From the NCBI RefSeq assembly GCF_001612615.1, contig NZ_BDAU01000008.1:1-64000 (forward strand): a stretch of DNA of 64,000 nucleotides, read 5' to 3'. This DNA comes from Nocardia amikacinitolerans NBRC 108937 (GTDB lineage Bacteria; Actinomycetota; Actinomycetes; Mycobacteriales; Mycobacteriaceae). Shown piece after piece: positions 33,201 to 48,200 of this stretch (position 1 is its first letter; the number at the start of each line of letters is the position of its first letter). The notes beneath the pieces are model-generated. The model was not told where the DNA came from. It worked only from the letters and a program-made list of their open reading frames with translations, and searched no databases. Made by a program: the position numbers and the translations under genes.

Positions 33201-36200
33201 GAGGTGGTGCCCGACCTCGTGCTGCTCGAGTGCCCCACCCACGAGGGCGCGCCGCCGGAGGCAGCCCGCCGGGTCGCGATGGGCGTGCTCGACACCGTCC
33301 AACGTTGGCTGGCCGACAGTCGTTTCGCCGGTTCGCGTTTGGTGGTGCTGACCAGGCACGCGGTGGCCGTTGCCGATTCGGAGGACGTGGATCTGGGCCA
33401 GGCGCCGGTGTGGGGCCTGCTGCGCGCCGCGCAAGCGGAGCATCCGGGCCGATTCCAGCTGATCGATCTGGACGCCGAAGGTGATGCGCTTGCCGCGGCG
33501 GCGGTTGTCGCGACCGAGCCCGAAGCCGCGGTGCGGGGTATGAGCGTGTACGTGCCGCGGTTGCGTCGGCACGCGCCCGGCGCGATCGTTCGGTTGTCCG
33601 AACCGGGCACGGTGCTGGTGACCGGTGGTACGGGTGGTCTGGGTGCGGTGATCGCTCGGCACTTGGTGGTCGAACATGGTGTGCGCCATTTGCTTTTGAC
33701 GTCTCGGCGTGGTCTGGATGCCCCTGGGGCGGCCGAACTGCGCGAGGAGCTGACCGAGCTGGGCGCGCAGGTGACCATCGCCGCGTGTGATGTGTCCGAT
33801 CGGTCGGCGTTGGCGGCGTTGCTGGACGGCATTCCGGTCGAACATCCGCTGGTTGGCGTGGTGCACGCGGCCGGGACCTCGGACAACGGCTTGGTGGAGT
33901 CGATTACGGCCGAGCGGGTCGATTATGTGTTCGGGCCCAAGGTCGATGCGGCGTGGCATCTGCACGAGCTGACGCGCGATCTGTCGCTGTTCGTCTTGGT
34001 GTCCTCGGCAGGCGGATTGGTGCTTGCGGCGGGTCAAGCGAACTACGCCGCGGCGAATGTCTTCCTCGATGCGCTCGCGGCACACCGTCGTAGCTTGGGA
34101 TTGCCCGCGACGGCGGTGGATTACGGGTTGTGGGCGCGATCCTCAGGGCTCGGTGTCGAGCTGTCCGAAGACGACTTCGATCGAATGCGCCGCCAAGGCT
34201 TCCCGCCGCTGACCGAGGCCGAGGGCCTCGCGCTGTTCGATTCCGCGATCGCCACCGATTCGGCGCAGCTGGTGGCGCTGCGGGTCGATCCGGCGGTGCT
34301 CCGGACGCGGGGCGAGCAGATCCCCGCTCTGGTTCGCTCGTTGGCACCGGCGCCGGTCCGCCGACAGACCAAAACCGCTGCGGGCCAGGCCTTCGCGCAC
34401 GAGCTGGCCGGTTTGTCGGACGCGGATCGTGCGCGCGCGGTGCTCGATCTGGTCCGGTCGGTGGCCGCTGCCACTCTCGGGCATGCGTCGGTGGAGGCGG
34501 TGGAGCCGCAACAGGCTTTCCAACAGCTCGGCTTCGATTCGTTGAGTGCGGTCGAGTTCCGTAACAAGTTGAATGCCGCGACGGGTCTGCAACTGCCTGC
34601 GACGCTGGTCTTCGATTACCCGAGCGCGCAGGTCGTCGCCGAGTTCATCGATTCCCAGCTCTCCGGCACCGTGGCGGTCGATGAGCCCGTGATCGGGCGC
34701 GTCCGCACCGGCGACGACCCGATCGCGGTGGTGGCGATGAGCTGCCGCTACCCCGGTGGCGTCGCCTCGCCCGAGGACCTTTGGGAACTGGTCACTTCCG
34801 GCACCGACACCACCGGTGAGATGCCGTCGGATCGTGGCTGGGATCTCGAGGGTATCTACGATCCGGAGCCCGGTAAGGCGGGAAAGACCTATACCCGTCA
34901 GGGTGGATTCCTTTACGACGCAGCGGATTTCGACGCCGACTTCTTCGGGATCAGTCCCAACGAGGCCACGATGATGGATCCGCAGCAGCGGTTGCTGCTC
35001 GAGATCTCGTGGGAGGCGTTGGAGCGAGCCGGTGTGGATCCGGCGGTGCTGCGCGGCAGTTCGACCGGAGTGTTCACCGGCCTGATGTACCACGACTACG
35101 CCCAGCGCACCGGTACCGGCAGCGGCGCCGCGGGCAGCTTGGTTTCGGGCCGGGTGTCCTATGTGTTCGGTCTGGAAGGACCGTCGGTCACCGTGGACAC
35201 CGCGTGCTCGTCGTCGCTGGTCGCCCTGCATCTCGCCGCGCAGTCGCTGCGGTCCGGTGAGTGTGATCTGGCCCTGGCCGGTGGCGTTGCGGTGATGGGA
35301 ACCCCGGACATGTTCCTCGAATTCGGCAGGCAGCGGGGCTTGTCGCCGGATGGTCGGTGTAAGTCGTTCTCCGACAACGCGGATGGTGTCGGTTGGTCCG
35401 AGGGCGCCGGTGTTCTGGTGCTCGAGCGGTTGTCGGACGCGCGTCGCAACGGTCATGAAGTGCTCGCGGTGATCGCTGGTTCGGCGGTGAATCAGGATGG
35501 TGCGTCGAATGGTTTCTCGGCGCCGAATGGTCCGTCGCAGCGGCGGGTGATTCGTCAGGCGTTGGCCAATGCCGGTGTGTCGCCGACAGAGGTCGATGTG
35601 GTCGAGGCGCACGGTACGGGTACGACTTTGGGTGATCCGATCGAAGCCCAGGCGCTGTTGGCCACCTATGGCCAAGACCGGGATTCCGATCGTCCTTTGT
35701 GGTTGGGGTCGTTGAAGTCCAACATCGGTCATGCCCAAGCCGCGGCTGGTGTCGGTGGTGTGATCAAGATGATCATGGCTATGCGGCACGGTGTGCTGCC
35801 CATGACGCTGCACGTCGATCGGCCCAGCACCAAAGTGGATTGGTCCGAGGGGCATGTGCGGTTGTTGACCGAGTCGGTTGCGTGGCCGGAGGTGGATCGG
35901 CCGCGTCGTGCCGGTGTCTCCTCGTTCGGCATCAGCGGCACCAACGCCCACCTCATCGTGGAGCAGGCCCCGGTGACCGCGCCGGTGGCGCCCCAGCCTC
36001 CGGAGCATGCCTCGGTTCCGGTTGCGCGGCCGTGGGTGATCTCGGCCCGTAGCGCCGAGGCCCTCGCCGCTCAGGCCGCCCGCCTGGCAGCGCGTGTGGG
36101 CGAACACGATCCGGTCGACGTCGGCTTCTCCCTGGCGTCCACCCGTGCGGTGTTCGAGCACCGTGCGGTTGTCGTGGCCGATGACCGGGACGGTCTGCTC

Positions 36201-39200
36201 GCGGGCGTGCGGGCGCTGGCCGCCGGCACGCAGGCACCCGGAGTGGTGACCGGGCGTGCCGCGGCCGGGTCGACGGGTTTCGTCTTCTCGGGTCAGGGTG
36301 CGCAGTGGGCGGGTATGGCCGCCGGGCTGCGGACCGCCTATCCGGTGTTCGCCGAACACTTCGATGCGATTGTCGCGCAGTTGGATCCGGCTCTCGGGCA
36401 GCCTGGTTCACTGGGCACGGCGTTGGCGGACGACGAGCTGGTCGATCGGACTGTGTTCGCGCAGGCGGGGTTGTTCGCGTTCGAGGTGGCGTTGTTCCGT
36501 CTGCTCGAATCGTGGGGTGTGCGTGCGGATGTGGTTGCCGGTCACTCGATCGGTGAGATCGCTGCCGCGTATGTGGCTGGGGTGCTGTCTCTCGAGGATG
36601 CGTGTGTTCTCGTCGCGGCGCGTGGTCGTTTGATGCAGGCGTTGCCTTCTGGTGGGGCGATGGTCGCTGTCGGTGCCGCCGAGCTCGATGTGCTGCCGTT
36701 GCTGGTGGACGGTGCGGTGTCGATCGCGGCGGTCAACGGCCCGTCGTCGGTGGTTCTGTCCGGCGTCGAAGCCGATGTGCTCGCCGTCGCTGAACGTTGC
36801 GCCGAACAGGGTTGGCGGACACACCGTTTGCGGGTCTCGCACGCCTTCCATTCGGCGTCGATGGAGCCGATGCTGGCCGAGTTCGCTTCGGCGATCGAAG
36901 GTTTGACCTTCGACCGGCCCACCATCCCGTTGGTGTCGACCGTGACCGGTACCCGGATCACCGAGGAGATGTCCGATCCGGCGTACTGGGTCGGTCAGGT
37001 CCGCGACACCGTGCGTTTCGCCGACGCGGTCGTCGCGATGGCGGAGATGGGTGTGTCCAGGTTCGCCGAGGTCGGACCCGATGCGGTGCTGACCCCGATG
37101 ATCGCGCAGACCCTCGATGCCGGGGATGGTGTGGCCGCAACCGTGGCCGCGTTGTCGCGCCGGGACCAGGTCGATGTGTCCGCGGTGTCGATTGGCCTGG
37201 CCAGGTTGTTCGTAGCGGGCGCCGATCTCGACCGGGCGGCTCTGTACGCCGGTACCGGAGCTCGCCGAATCGACCTGCCCACCTACGCTTTCCAGCGTCG
37301 GCGGTACTGGATATCCCAGGGCTCGGCCGGTGGCGGCGATGCCCGGGCCATGGGTCTGGTGGCGACCCCCCATCCGTTGGTTTCGGTGGTGGTATCGCAG
37401 CCGGATTCCGACGCGATGATCCTGACCGGTCGCCTGTCGGTACAGACACATCCGTGGCTTGCCGATCACCTGGTGCTGGGAACCGTGTTGTTCCCCGGCA
37501 CCGGATTCGTCGAGCTGGCCATGTACGCGGGGGAGCGGGTCGGCTGCTCGACCCTGGACGATCTGGTGCTGCGTGCTCCGCTGGTGCTGTCGGAGTCCGG
37601 TGGAGCCGCGGTGCGCATCGTGGTCGATGCCGCGGACGAGACCGGTCGGCGCGGGGTGCGGATCTTTTCCAGCTCGGACGAGGACGTCGACGCGTCGTCG
37701 TGGCTGCTGAATGCCGAAGGCGCGCTGGCCCCGAGCGCGGCCGTGCCCGCCGTGGATCTCGCGGCGTGGCCTCCGGCCGACGCACAGGTTGTGAACGTCG
37801 ACGGTGTCTACGACGAGTTGCTCGACGCCGGATACGGATACGGCCCCGTCTTCCAGGGCCTGCGGGCGGCGTGGCAGCGCGGCGACGAAGTATTCGCCGA
37901 GGTTGCCCTCCCGGACCCGGCGGACGGCCAGGGTTTCGGGCTGCACCCGGCACTGCTCGATGCCGCGCTGCATGCGCTGCGGCCTGCCGGCCACCTGCGC
38001 GGCGAGGGCGCGGGGCCGGAGTTGCCGTTCGAGTGGTCGGGTGTCACGGTGCACGCGGCGGGCGCCGGTGCGCTGCGGGTGCGGTTGACCCGGATGGGTG
38101 ACCGTGCCGTGGCGGTGGACCTGGCGGATTCGACCGGAGCCGCGGTGGCGACGGTGCGGCAGCTCGCGTCACGGCCGATCGATCCCGCGCAGCTCAGTAA
38201 CGGTTCGTCCATCGCGCGCAGCGCCGCATTCCAGGTCGAGTGGACACCGATCTCGGTGTCCGGCAACGGAATCGTTGCGGTGTCGTGGGCGGATCTGGGT
38301 GACGAGGTGCCCGCCGCGGTGGTGCTGGACTGCCCGGCCGGAAATGCGCCGGGCACTGTTCGCGCCGCGACCCACGATGTGCTGCGGGTGTTGCAGGCGT
38401 GGCTTGCCGATGAGCGGTTCGGCGCGTCGGCGTTGGTGGTCCGGACGAGCGGTGCGGTATCGGTTGCCGGGGAGGACATTACGAATCTGGCCGGTGCCGC
38501 CGTGGCCGGACTGGTCCGTACGGCCCAGGCGGAGAGTCCAGGCCGTATCGTGCTGGTGGACAGCGATTCCGACATCGACGGCCTGCTCGGCGGGATTTTG
38601 GCTGCCGAGGAACCGCAGGTGGCGGTGCGCGGCGGGCAGGTCTTCGGTGCGCGACTCGTTCGGGCGACACCTTCGTCGGCCACCGGCTCGTCCTTCGCGC
38701 CGGACGAGACGGTTCTGATCACCGGCGCCAGCGGCTATCTCGGTGGGTTGTTCGCCCGGCATCTGGTGGCCACGCGCGGTGTTCGCCATCTGTTGTTGCT
38801 GAGCAGGCGCGGTGAATCCGCGCCCGGTGCAAACGAACTGCGGGACGAGCTGCGGCGGCTCGGCGCCGAGGTCGAGTTCACCGCGTGTGATGTCGCCGAC
38901 CGTGACGCGCTGGCCGCCGTACTGAACGCGATCCCCGCGGACCGTCCGCTCGCCGGTGTGTTCCATACGGCCGGTGTGCTCGACGACGGTGCGATCGCCG
39001 CGCTCACCCCGGAGCGGATGGACGCGGTCTTGCGGCCGAAGGTCGATGCCGCTTTGCATCTGCACGAGCTGACCGCCGACCTGCCGTTGCGGGCGTTCGT
39101 GCTGTTCAGTTCGGCGGCGGGCACCTTCGGCAATCCCGGACAGGGCAACTATGCGGCGGCCAACGCCTGCCTGGACGCGATAGCGTCGCACCGCAAGGCA

Positions 39201-42200
39201 GCCGGGCGTAGCGGACAGTCGCTCGCGTGGGGTCTGTGGGGCGCGGACGGGGGTATGGGTGCGGAGCTCGGCGACACCGAGCGGCGCCGGATGTCTCGGT
39301 CCGGCATGCTGCCGCTGACGGAGGAACAGGGTCTAGCGCTGTTCGACGCCGCTTCCGGAATCGACGCGGCCGTTTCCGTGCTCGCCCGTCTCGATCTGGA
39401 CGGCATCCGTACCGCTGGGTCGGCCACTACTCTGCTGTCCGGCCTGCTTCCTGCGCGCCGTCGGACGGTCTCGGGCGGCGCCACGGCGCTGCGTTCTCGT
39501 TTGGCCGCGACCCCCGACAGCGAGCGACTCGGTGTGCTCGTGGAAACCGTTCGCGCTCGAGTCGCGACCACTCTGGGCCATCGGAACGCGAATACGATCG
39601 AAGCCGACCGAGCATTCAGCGAGCTCGGCTTCGATTCGGTCTCCGCGATCGAGTTCCGCAATGCCCTCGCGACCGTGACGGGTCTGCGGTTGCCCGCCAG
39701 TTTGGTGTTCGACTATCCGTCACCGCAGGCGCTGGCCGAATACCTGGCCGGTGAGTTCGCCGACCACCAGCTCTCGGCGGCAGCTGTTCGTGGAGCGCAG
39801 CGGACCCGCGACCCTCGGCTCGACGAACCCATTGCCATCGTGGGTATGGCGTGCCGCTACCCGGGCGGGGTCGGCTCACCCGAGGAGCTGTGGAATCTGG
39901 TCGCGACGGGGACGGATGCGACGTCGCAGTTCCCCGTGAATCGCGGGTGGGATGTCGATCGTCTCTACGACGCGGCCGGGGAGAAGCCGAACAGCAGCTA
40001 CACCCGCGAGGGTGGATTCCTCCATGCCGCAGGTGAATTCGATCCGGCGTTCTTCAACATCAGTCCCAACGAAGCCGCGATGATGGATCCGCAGCAATTC
40101 CTGCTGTTGGAGACATCATGGGAGGCGTTCGAGCGGGCCGGTGTCGACCCCGGCGCGCTGCGGGGCAGCCGGACCGGTGTGTGGGTCGGCATGATGTATC
40201 ACGACTATCCGGCCAACGCGAACGCGGGATCTATTGCCTCCGGCCGTGTTTCGTATGTATTCGGCCTGGAGGGGCCGTCGGTCACGGTGGATACCGCGTG
40301 TTCGTCGTCGCTGGTGGCCATGCATTCGGCCGCGGCCTCGCTGCGGTCGGGCGAATGTGATCTGGCCCTGGCCGGTGGTGTCACCGTCATGGCCACGCCA
40401 GAGACGTTCGTGGAATTCAGCAGGCAGCGCGGGCTGTCGGCGGACGGCCGGTGTAAGTCGTTCTCCGACAGTGCCGATGGCGTGGGCTGGGCGGAAGGCG
40501 TCGGCATCCTGGTGCTCGAGCGGTTGTCCGACGCCCAGCGCAACGGTCATCGGGTGCTTGCGGTGATGACCGGCTCGGCGGTGAATCAGGACGGTGCGTC
40601 GAATGGTTTGACCGCGCCGAACGGTCCCTCGCAGCGGCGGGTGATCGGGCAGGCGCTGGCCAATGCCGGGATCGCGCCGACCGAGGTGGATGTGGTGGAA
40701 GCCCACGGCACCGGTACGACTCTCGGTGATCCGATCGAGGCCCAAGCCCTGCTGGCTACATACGGCCAAGACCGCGACTCGGATCGTCCGTTGTGGCTCG
40801 GATCGCTGAAGTCCAACATCGGCCACGCTCAGGCGGCGGCTGGTGTGGGCGGTGTGATCAAGATGGTCATGGCCATGCGGCACGGGGTGTTGCCGAAGAC
40901 GCTGCACGTGGATCAGCCGTCTACGAAGGTGGATTGGTCCGAGGGGCACGTGCGGTTGTTGACCGAGTCGGTGGCGTGGCCGGAGGTGGATCGGCCGCGT
41001 CGCGCGGGAGTGTCCTCGTTCGGTATCAGCGGCACCAACGCTCACGTCATCGTCGAACAGGCCCCGGCTGCGCGGCCTGAGCCGGTGGCGGCCGCTCCGT
41101 CCGGCGGATTGCTGCCGTGGGCGGTCTCGGCGCGCGGTGGACAGGCGCTTGCGGGTCAGGCCGAGCGGCTGGCGTCTCATGTCGCCGATCAGGATCTGGA
41201 TCCGATCGATGTCGGCTTCTCGTTGGCTGCTACGCGTGCGGTGTTCGATCATCGTGCGGTCGTGCTGGCCGAGGATCGTGATGGGCTGCTGGCGGGTATG
41301 CGGGTGCTGAGCCGCGGCGAAACCGCTCCTGGTGTGGTGAGCGGCCGGGTGGTTCCCGGGTCGACGGGTTTGGTGTTCTCGGGTCAGGGTGCGCAGTGGT
41401 CCGGGATGGCGGCCGAGTTGCGTGCGGTGTATCCGGTGTTCGCCGAGCACTTCGACGGGATCGTCGCGAAGCTGGATCCGTATCTGGAGCAGTCGGTTTC
41501 GCTGGCCATCGCGTTGTCGGACGAGGATTCGGTCGATCGGACGGTGTTCGCGCAGGCGGGGTTGTTCGCGTTCGAGGTGGCGTTGTTTCGTCTGCTCGAA
41601 TCGTGGGGTGTGCGTGCGGATGTGGTGGCTGGGCATTCAATTGGTGAGGTAGCTGCCGCGCATGTGGCGGGTGTGTTGTCGCTCGAGGATGCGTGTGTTC
41701 TCGTGGCGGCGCGTGGTCGTTTGATGCAGGCGCTGCCTGCTGGTGGGGCGATGGTCGCTGTCGGTGCGTCCGAGGGTGATGTGCTGCCGTTGTTGACCGG
41801 TGTCGAGGGGGTGTCGATCGCAGCGGTGAACGGTCCGTCGTCGGTGGTGCTCTCCGGCGTCGAGGACGCGGTCCAGACTGTTGTCGACGCCTGTGTGGAA
41901 CATGGGTGGCGGACGCATCGCCTGCGGGTCTCGCACGCGTTCCATTCGGCCTTGATGGAGCCGATGCTCGCCGAGTTCGCTTCGGTGGTCGAAGGTTTGG
42001 TGTTCGATCGCCCGAGCATCGCGCTGGTGTCGACGGTGACGGGTGCCCGGATCACCGATGAGATGACCGATCCGGGGTACTGGGTTGGCCAGGTTCGTGA
42101 CACCGTCCGTTTCGCCGATGCCATTGCCGCGATGGCGGAGATGGGTGTGTCTCGGTTCGCCGAGGTCGGCCCCGACGCGGTGCTGACCCCGATGATCGCG

Positions 42201-45200
42201 CAGATCGCCGACTCCTGGCAGCTGACCGCGACTCCGGCGATCGTCCCCATGGCGCGTCGGAGTCGGGCCGATGAGTCCGCGGTGTTGGGTGGCGTTGCCG
42301 CGCTGTTCGTGGCCGGTGCGGACGTGGACTGGGCCGGTCTCCATCCCGGCGGCCGACGAATCGACCTGCCCACCTACGCCTTCCAGCACGAGCGGTTCTG
42401 GCTCGATCCCCGGCACATGCTGGCGAAGTCGTGGCTGGGAGCCGAACTGGGTGGGGTCGGCTCGGCCGGGCTGGACGCGGTGGAGCATCCGCTGCTCGCG
42501 GCGATGGTGTCGCATCCGGAGTCGGGTGAGGTGAGTTTCACCGGCCGGTGGTCGGTGGACTCGATGCGGTGGCTGGCCGACCACAGCGTGCTCGGCGTGG
42601 TGTTGCTGCCTGGCACCGGGTTCGTCGAGCTGGCGAGCTACGTCGGCGGCGTCCTCGGCTGCGAGGTGGTCGATGAACTCGTCCTGCATACCCCGTTGAC
42701 CATGCCCGCCGAGGGCAGCGTCGCGGTACAGGTCGTGGTGGCCGGCGCGGACGAGTCCGGTCGCAGGCGGCTGACCGTACATTCGCGGCAGACCGCCGAG
42801 GTGCCGTGGACGCTGCACGCCGAAGGTGTGCTCGCACCGGGCGAGACGGCGGCCGATTTCGATCTGGCCGACTGGCCGCCCGCCGGTGCGCAGCCGACTC
42901 CCCTCGCGGGCGTCTACGACGAGTTGTTCGATCTCGGGTACGGCTACGGCCCGTTCTTCCAGGGCTTGCAGGCTGCCTGGCGCCGCGGTGACGAGTTGTT
43001 CGCCGAGGTCACGCTGCCGGATCCGCAGGACGGCAACGGCTTCGGAGTTCATCCGGCGTTGCTCGACGCGGCGCTGCACGTCGGTATCGTGCACGGACTT
43101 CGGGACGGTGTCGGCGACTTCCCTGCCCTGCCGTTCACATGGAACCGCGTGGTGTTGCACGCTGCGGGCGCGGCCGCGGTGCGGGTCCGAATCGTGGTCG
43201 ACGGCACCAGGTTCACCGTGCAGTTGGCCGATGACCATGGGCGCCCGGTGCTTTCGGTCGGGTCGCTGGTATCCCGACCGGTATCGGCCGATCGCCTGGG
43301 CGCCGACCGTGCCGCGGAATCCCTCTTCCGCGTGGAATGGAGCACTGTCGCCACACCGGCGGCGCCCGCGGAGCCCGGCCGACTGGCTGCGCTCGGCTGG
43401 GGCCGAAGTTCCGATGAAGTGCGTGCCTACGGCGACCTCGCGGCACTGATCGCCGATCTGGACGCGAAACCGGACGCGGTCGTACCCGAGATCGTGCTGC
43501 TGGAGTGCCCGGTCGAGGACGGTACGCCGCCGCAGGCGGCGCGCAAGGTGGCGAACCGGGTCCTGGACACCGTCCAGGGTTGGCTGGCCGAAACTCGTTT
43601 CGCCGGTTCCCGTTTGGTGGTGACGACCAGACACGCTGTGGCCGTGGACGATTCCGAGTCGGTGCGGCTGGACCAAGCCCCCGTCTGGGGTTTGGTGCGC
43701 GCCGCGCAGGCGGAGCACCCGGGTCGTTTCCAGCTCCTCGATCTGGACGGCGACCACGATCCGGTCTCCGTCGCGACCGCGGCGATGGCCGCGGAACCGG
43801 AAGCCGCACTGCGTGGGCAGGACGTGCTGGTTCCGCGCTTCGGCCGCCACGCATCCGATGCGGTCGCTCGGCCGCTGCCCCCTGGCACCGTCCTGGTGAC
43901 CGGAGGCACCGGCGGCCTCGGCGCGGTGATCGCCCGGCACCTGGTAACCGAATACGGTGTGTGCCAACTGATCCTGACGTCACGGCGTGGCCTGGATGCT
44001 CCAGGCGCTACGGAGCTGCGCGATGCGCTCGTCGAGCTCGGGGCGCAGGTCGCGGTCGCCGCTTGCGATGTGTCGGATCGGGCCGCGGTGGCCGCACTGT
44101 TGGACGGCGTCTCGGCCGAGCATCCGCTGGTGGGTATCGTGCACGCGGCCGGAATCGCCGACAACGGTCTGATCGAGTCGATGACGCCGGACCGGCTCGG
44201 GAATGTCCTCGGGCCCAAGGCCGATGCCGCGTGGCATCTGCACGAGCTCACCCGGGACTCCGCGCTGTCGCTGTTCGTATTGCTGTCCTCGGCGGGTGGG
44301 CTGGTGCTGGCTGCGGGCCAGGCCAACTACGCTGCGGCGAACGTCTTCCTCGACGCCCTCGCGACGCATCGTCGAGAACTCGGATTGCCAGCTACCGCAA
44401 TCGATTACGGACTGTGGGCGCGGTCGACCGGTCTCGGTGCCGAGCTGTCCGAGGACAACTTCGATCGGATGCGGAGACTGGGCTTCCCGCCGTTGACCGA
44501 GGCCGAAGGCCTTGCGCTGTTCGATGCGGCGATCGCCGCCGAGGCGGCACAGGTGGTGGCGCTGCGGGTCGACGCGGCTGTGCTGCGCACCCGGGGCGAG
44601 CAGATCCCCGCCTTGCTGCGGGCGATCGCACCCGCGCCCGTGCGCCGGGCGACTCGGACCGCGGCCGGGCAGGCGTTCGCGCAGCGGCTGGCCGGGCTCT
44701 CCGACACCGATCGCGCCGCCGCACTGCTCGAACTCGTCCGAGGCACCGCAGCGGAAACTCTCGGCCACGCCTCCGGCGCTGCCGTCGAGCCGCAACAGGC
44801 CTTCCAACAGCTGGGGTTCGACTCGTTGAGCGCCATCGAGTTCCGCAACAAGCTCAATACCGCCACCGGTCTGCAACTGCCCGCCACGCTGATCTTCGAC
44901 TACCCCAACCCGCAGGTCGTCGCCGAGTTCATCGATGCGCAGTTCACCGGCACCAGCCGGGACATCGAAATCACCACTGGCACAGCCATCGGCGACGACC
45001 GGATCGCCGTGGTGGCGATGGGCTGCCGTTACCCGGGTGGCATCGCGTCGCCGGAGGATCTGTGGCGGCTGGTCGCCTCCGGTGGGGAGGCCATCGGAGA
45101 GCTGCCGGACGATCGGGGCTGGGATATCGACGGCATCTACGATCCCGAGCCAGGCAAGGCGGGTAAGACCTACACCCGACACGGCGGATTCCTGTACTCC

Positions 45201-48200
45201 GCAGCCGATTTCGACGCGGACTTCTTCGGGATCAGCCCGAACGAGGCGACGGTGATGGATCCGCAGCAGCGGGTGCTGCTCGAGGTCTCCTGGGAGGCGC
45301 TGGAACGCGCCGGTCTCGACCCCTCGGTGCTGCGCGGCAGTTCGACCGGCGTGTTCACCGGCGTCATGTACCACGACTACGCCCAGGGCGCGGGCACCGG
45401 CAACAACGCGGGCGGCAGCCTGGTCTCCGGTCGCATCGCCTACACGCTCGGCTTGGAAGGCCCTGCGGTGTCGGTGGATACGGCGTGTTCGTCGTCGCTG
45501 GTCGCCCTGCATCTGGCCGCGCAGTCGCTGCGCTCGGGTGAATGCGACCTGGCGTTGGCCGGTGGTGTGGCCGTGATGTCGGCACCGGATATGTTCCTCG
45601 AGTTCAGTCGCCAGCGTGGGTTGTCCCCGGACGGTCGCTGCAAGTCCTTCGCGGACGCGGCCGACGGTGTCGGCTGGTCCGAGGGCGCGGGTGTACTGGT
45701 GCTCGAGCGGTTGTTCGACGCCCGGCGCAACGGTCATCGGGTGCTCGCGGTGATCGCGGGTTCGGCGGTGAATCAGGATGGCGCGTCGAACGGTTTCGCC
45801 GCGCCGAACGGCCCGTCCCAGCGGCGGGTGATCCGCCAGGCGCTCGCCAATGCCGGGGTCTCGCCGGTCGACGTCGACGCGGTGGAGGCGCACGGCACCG
45901 GCACGACGCTGGGTGACCCGATCGAGGCGCAGGCGCTGATGGCCACGTACGGCCGAGATCGGGATGCCGCTCGGCCGTTGTGGTTGGGGTCGTTGAAGTC
46001 CAACATCGGTCACGCTCAGGCCGCCGCGGGTGTGGGTGGCGTGATCAAGATGGTCATGGCCATGCGGCACGGGCTGCTGCCGCAGACCCTGCACGTGGAT
46101 CAGCCTTCTACGAAGGTGGATTGGTCCGAGGGTCAGGTCCGCCTGTTGACCGAGCCGGTGGCGTGGCCGGAGGCGGATCGGCCGCGTCGTGCGGCGGTGT
46201 CCTCGTTCGGCCTCAGCGGTACCAACGCGCACCTGATCATCGAACAGGCGCCCGTGGTGGACCTGGCTCCGGAGGTCGAGACCGCTCCGGTCGGCGGAGT
46301 GCTGCCCTGGGTGCTCTCCGCCCGCAATGGAGCGGCGCTCGCCGATCAGGCTGCCCGCCTGGCAGCGCAGGTGGGCGACCACGAGGACGACCCGATCGAT
46401 GTCGGCTTCTCCCTTGCCGATTCGAGGATGCTGTTCGATCACCGGGCCGTGGTCTTCGCGACCGACCGTGACGCGCTGCTGGCCGGAACGCATGCGCTGA
46501 GCAGGGCCGAATCCCTTCCGGGTGTGGTGTCCGGTCGGGTGGTGCCGGGGTCGACGGGCGTGGTGTTCTCGGGTCAGGGTGCGCAGTGGGCCGGTATGGC
46601 GGCCGAGTTGCGTGCGGCCTATCCGGTGTTCGCCGAGCACTTCGACGCGATTGTCGCGCAACTCGATCCGATGCTCGGACAGCAGATTTCGCTGAATGCG
46701 GCGCTGTTGGACGAGGCTTCGGTCGATCGGACGGTGTTCGCGCAGGCGGGGTTGTTCGCGTTCGAGGTGGCGTTGTTCCGCTTGCTCGAATCGTGGGGCG
46801 TGCGCGCGGATGTGGTGGCCGGTCATTCGATCGGTGAGGTTGCCGCCGCGCATGTGGCGGGTGTGTTGTCGCTCGAGGATGCGTGTGTTCTCGTGGCGGC
46901 GCGCGGTCGTTTGATGCAGGCGCTGCCCTCTGGCGGGGCGATGGTCGCTGTCGGTGCGTCCGAGGTCGACGTGCTGCCGTTGCTGGCCGGCGAGGTGTCG
47001 ATCGCAGCGGTCAACGGCCCGTCGTCGGTGGTGCTCTCCGGAATCGAAGACGATGTGCTCGCGGTGGTCGCGAAGTGCATCGAACAGGGCTGGCGCACAC
47101 ACGGATTGCGTGTTTCGCATGCGTTCCATTCGGCGTTGATGGAGCCGATGTTGGCCGAGTTCGCTTCGGTGATCGAGGGTTTGACCTTCAGTCGGCCCAG
47201 CATCCCGTTGGTGTCGACGGTGACCGGTGCTCGGATAACTGATGAGATGACCGATCCGGCGTATTGGGTCGGTCAGGTTCGGGACACGGTCCGGTTCGCC
47301 GATGCCGTTGCCGCGATGGCGGATATGGGTGTGTCCCGGTTCGCCGAGGTCGGACCGGACGCCGTGCTCTTCCCGATGGTCAACCAGATCATCGAGGAGC
47401 TGACGGCGACCACGGCTCCGACGGTGGTGGCGCTGGCGCGTCGGGGCCAGGCGGACGCGTCCGCCGTGATGGCCGGGACGGCCGGGTTGTTCGTCACCGG
47501 CGCTCACGTCGATTGGGCTCGCCTGTACGCCGGCACCGGAGCTCGGCGTATCGACCTGCCCACCTACGCCTTCCAGCGTCAGCGCTATTGGATGGCCGCG
47601 GGCTCGGCCACGGGTGGCGACGCCAGGTCGATGGGTTTCGCGGCCACCGAGCATCCCTTGGTTTCGGCCGTGGTGTCGCAACCGGAGTCCGACGCGATCG
47701 CACTCAGCGGACGATTGTCGGTGCGGACGCAGCCCTGGCTGGCCGACCACGCGGTCATGGACACCGTGTTGTTCCCCGGCACCGGTCTGGTCGAACTCGC
47801 CATGCACGCCGGAGAACAGCTCGGCTGCGCGGTGCTCGATGAACTGGTACTGCGGGCGCCGCTGGTGCTGTCGGACGCGGCCGGGGTCGCCGTGCGGGTG
47901 GTGGTCGACGCCGAGGACGCGGCCGGTCGTCGTCGGGTGCGGATCTTCTCTCGCCTCGACGACACAGTCGAGTCGCCGTGGACGTTGAACGCCGAAGGCG
48001 CGCTCGCGCCGGAAGGCGGCGGTGCCGCAGTGGATCTGGTGTCGTGGCCGCCCGCGGACGCGGTCGCGGTGGATATCGACGGTGTCTATGACGCCCTCGA
48101 TGCGCAGGGTTATCACTACGGTCCGGTGTTCCAGGCGTTGCGGGCGGTGTGGCGCGGAGCCGATGGGGTTTATGCCGAAGTCGAGTTGCCTGAGGCGGCG

